A stretch of DNA of 8,361 nt, from positions 1 to 8,361 of the forward strand of contig CALFWP010000112.1 of NCBI GenBank assembly GCA_937927905.1, written 5' to 3'. The translations under genes were made by a program, and so were the position numbers. The notes under the pieces were generated by a model. The model worked only from the letters and a program-made list of their open reading frames with translations, had not been told where the DNA came from and did no database searches. Within the stretch, counting starts at the first letter, position 1; each line of letters begins with the position of its first letter. Source of the DNA: an uncultured Neomegalonema sp. (GTDB lineage: Bacteria; Pseudomonadota; Alphaproteobacteria; Rhodobacterales; Rhodobacteraceae). Of this stretch, positions 6,567 through 8,361 are shown one piece after another.

Positions 6567-7640
6567 ATGAAACAGATTAAGACATTCGGTAAAAAAGTTG
6601 TCCGGCACTTTGCAGAGGCACCGTGGGAATCGGATATTATGGAATTCCGTCACGGCCTGTGGCGCGGCGTCTCGCCGCTGTTTACAGAGAGCGGGCGGCA
6701 ATTGGGCGAAGAAAACACACGCCCCTTTCTCTTTAACGACCATATCCCTGCCAAAACAATCCCCTGCAAGTATGAAGGATCGCGTTACGGACACCCGATC
6801 AATATGTCCGCGTTGCGCATCGCAATGACAAACTTTGATGCTGCGCTGGAGATTACAAGAGCGGTTATTGCCTATCACGCCTCAATTGCCCGAAAGGTTC
6901 GCCCCGGCACACAGGGCGGCATCCGTGATCTTTATATCATCTCGCTGGCGAGCATTTCGCTGATTTCCTATTCCCTGCGCAAACAGCCCAGACCGAATGC
7001 CTCCGGTATTGTTCCTGATGATCTGGCCAGCCAGTATCAGTTTATCGCAGGTATTTTTATGATATGCCGCGATATGCTTCATACGAACAGCCCGGTGATG
7101 CAGGGCAACGCTCCGGTCAGTGCGGCACAGCTTTACGAATATGCGGACAGGCATAAAATCTTCACATCGTTCAATGGTATGGTCTGTGCCGGCAGCACCA
7201 AGAAGATTATGGAGTTTCTGGAGTTTTGTACCGGTTCTATGGCGGCTGAATTTTCCCGTGCAGAGTGTGCGGCGGACACAGCGGGCATGGGCAAAGACGG
7301 GGCACCCGCAAAGCTGGTGTCTATCGTCGGGGATGCCGGTCGCTGGTACCATTACGCGATGGCGGCTATCGAGCTTGACTGTTTTATCAAGAGAGAGCGG
7401 CGCAGGCATAAACCGGAGCAGGGCGGTTCAGCCGGTGTAGAACAACAGGATATCATCCGTGCCTATGAAGAGATTGCGGCGTATTGTGCGTCGCTGATGC
7501 CGTTGCCATGCGCCGCAGGTCAATGCGGTTATGAAACCGGGGCTCTCAAACGCCAGAATAAGATACTCAAGCTGCTTGACAGAAAACCGGTGTCAAGGAT
7601 CAGCGCCGCGCGGTTGGCAGAGCAACTGGGTTACGATTGA
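6567..7640 (+). CDS. Conserved-looking hypothetical protein, 357 residues
   Basis: I do not recognise this protein. It reads as a normal coding sequence: ATG at 6567, 20 bp after the lipoprotein stop, with a weak ACGGA upstream, and the two genes are probably cotranscribed. It has no signal peptide. Composition suggests a mostly alpha-helical soluble protein. Two moderately hydrophobic helices (about 121-137 and 158-167) are too short or interrupted by polar residues for confident membrane spans. It has nine cysteines (67, 167, 207, 221, 234, 272, 307, 315, 320), of which CAAGQC at 315-320 is a CxxxxC pair. A basic patch KRERRRHKPE lies at 275-284, and the last ~30 residues (KRQNKILKLLDRK...ISAARLAEQLGYD) look like a small helix-turn-helix-like pair, though that is speculative. 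Its 3' end overlaps the convergent flippase gene by 10 bases. Confidence 0.8.
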   Translation: MKQIKTFGKKVVRHFAEAPWESDIMEFRHGLWRGVSPLFTESGRQLGEENTRPFLFNDHIPAKTIPCKYEGSRYGHPINMSALRIAMTNFDAALEITRAVIAYHASIARKVRPGTQGGIRDLYIISLASISLISYSLRKQPRPNASGIVPDDLASQYQFIAGIFMICRDMLHTNSPVMQGNAPVSAAQLYEYADRHKIFTSFNGMVCAGSTKKIMEFLEFCTGSMAAEFSRAECAADTAGMGKDGAPAKLVSIVGDAGRWYHYAMAAIELDCFIKRERRRHKPEQGGSAGVEQQDIIRAYEEIAAYCASLMPLPCAAGQCGYETGALKRQNKILKLLDRKPVSRISAARLAEQLGYD

Positions 7641-8361
7641 CCGGCCCCGGCAAATCGGGCGGGCAGAAATCCGTGTGCCATTTTCATAATGCGCCGCTCG
7701 GTACTGTCGGGTTTTCCTGCAAGATACCACAGCACCAGCAGGGCCAGCGGGTAGGTAAGTGCACCGGTGACAACACTGGCCAGCAGTGTCATGGCGGCAT
7801 GTGATAAACTGCCGTCATAAGGCAGCAGAGCCTGTACGCCGCGCACTGACAATGCCATGGCCAGACCTGCAGCGAGTGCGCGCGGTGCCCAGGTGATGAC
7901 ATCCAGCGTGTTCCCGCCGCAAAGCGATAGAGCCGCGCGCATGATCAGAAGCGCATGCATCCCACCCATCGCGGCCATGGCCCAGGCTGCACCGACCAGC
8001 CCGTAATGAAGCGATCCCCACCAGATCATCGGCGCACCGAAAATAAGCGAGATCATCTGTAAGGGTGTCAAACGCCGCGGCTGGCCCATGGATATCAGCA
8101 ACGGTCCGCAAAATTGTACAGAAGCTCCGAACAATCCGTAAAGACTGAGCACCTGCAACGGCGGGGCTGCGGCGGACCAGTCCGGACCGAAGGCGAGACG
8201 GATTGCCGGTTCCGCGATCAATGCCACGCCAAGTGCGAAGGGAACGGCAAACATCATTGACGCACTGTAGGCGGATGCAAACTGACTGCGCAGTTCCTTC
8301 ATACTGTTCTGCAGTTTTGCAAAGCCGGGTATGGTTGCGCGGCGCAGGGGCTGTGCGAAAT
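7631..8361 (-). CDS. Polysaccharide/O-antigen-type flippase (WzxC-like), C-terminal part
   Basis: An integral inner-membrane protein of the MOP superfamily that flips lipid-linked oligosaccharides for surface polysaccharide assembly. The frame stays open to the right edge of the window, so the N-terminal half is missing; 243 residues are visible. The family-typical block is FAQPLRRATIPGFAKLQNS, then a membrane segment and LAFGPDWSAAAPPLQVLSLYGLF, which matches the FGxxW...P.LQ.L...G pattern of Polysacc_synt_3/WzxC flippases. About five or six hydrophobic segments follow, and the protein ends in a short soluble tail. An internal ATG at 8302 is not the true start. It overlaps the convergent unknown gene by 10 bases, leaving no room for separate terminators. 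Confidence 0.85.
   Translation of the reverse strand, partial: FAQPLRRATIPGFAKLQNSMKELRSQFASAYSASMMFAVPFALGVALIAEPAIRLAFGPDWSAAAPPLQVLSLYGLFGASVQFCGPLLISMGQPRRLTPLQMISLIFGAPMIWWGSLHYGLVGAAWAMAAMGGMHALLIMRAALSLCGGNTLDVITWAPRALAAGLAMALSVRGVQALLPYDGSLSHAAMTLLASVVTGALTYPLALLVLWYLAGKPDSTERRIMKMAHGFLPARFAGAGQS

Overview
The window looks like bacterial chromosome with moderate-to-high GC (mid-50s percent, judged by eye). The protein types, weak Shine-Dalgarno sites and AcuI and UvrA sequences suggest an alphaproteobacterium. That placement is an inference from sequence flavour and no marker gene confirms it. I see no tRNA, rRNA, CRISPR array, insertion sequence or att site, and no gene-free stretch longer than 300 bases.

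Left part (1-3249, all on +): the 3' end of uvrA (nucleotide excision repair) with an added lysine/alanine-rich tail; an S8 (subtilisin-type) serine peptidase without a signal peptide, whose oxyanion-hole Asn appears to be Gln; and an AcuI/YhdH-type NADPH-dependent acryloyl-CoA reductase followed by a clear intrinsic terminator. Middle (3250-4934, on -): a translationally coupled pair, a CelD/BcsL-like GNAT protein (BioF2-like fold) followed by a small GNAT N-acetyltransferase. Right part: from a divergent intergenic region with a good sigma70-type promoter runs a + strand pair, an SBP56/methanethiol-oxidase-like lipoprotein and, 20 bp later, an unrecognised 357-residue protein. The last gene, on -, is the C-terminal part of a polysaccharide/O-antigen-type flippase that leaves the right edge and overlaps the unknown gene tail to tail by 10 bp.

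The CelD-like protein, the GNAT enzyme and the flippase together suggest the edge of an exopolysaccharide or cell-surface modification locus that may continue to the right. AcuI and an SBP56-like protein in one window recall sulfonium/methanethiol metabolism, but they are on separate transcripts and the link is weak. The least explained items are the SBP56-like lipoprotein plus unknown-protein pair, the atypical subtilase, and a perfect 12-bp hairpin inside the subtilase gene. Nothing here can firmly be called a new system.
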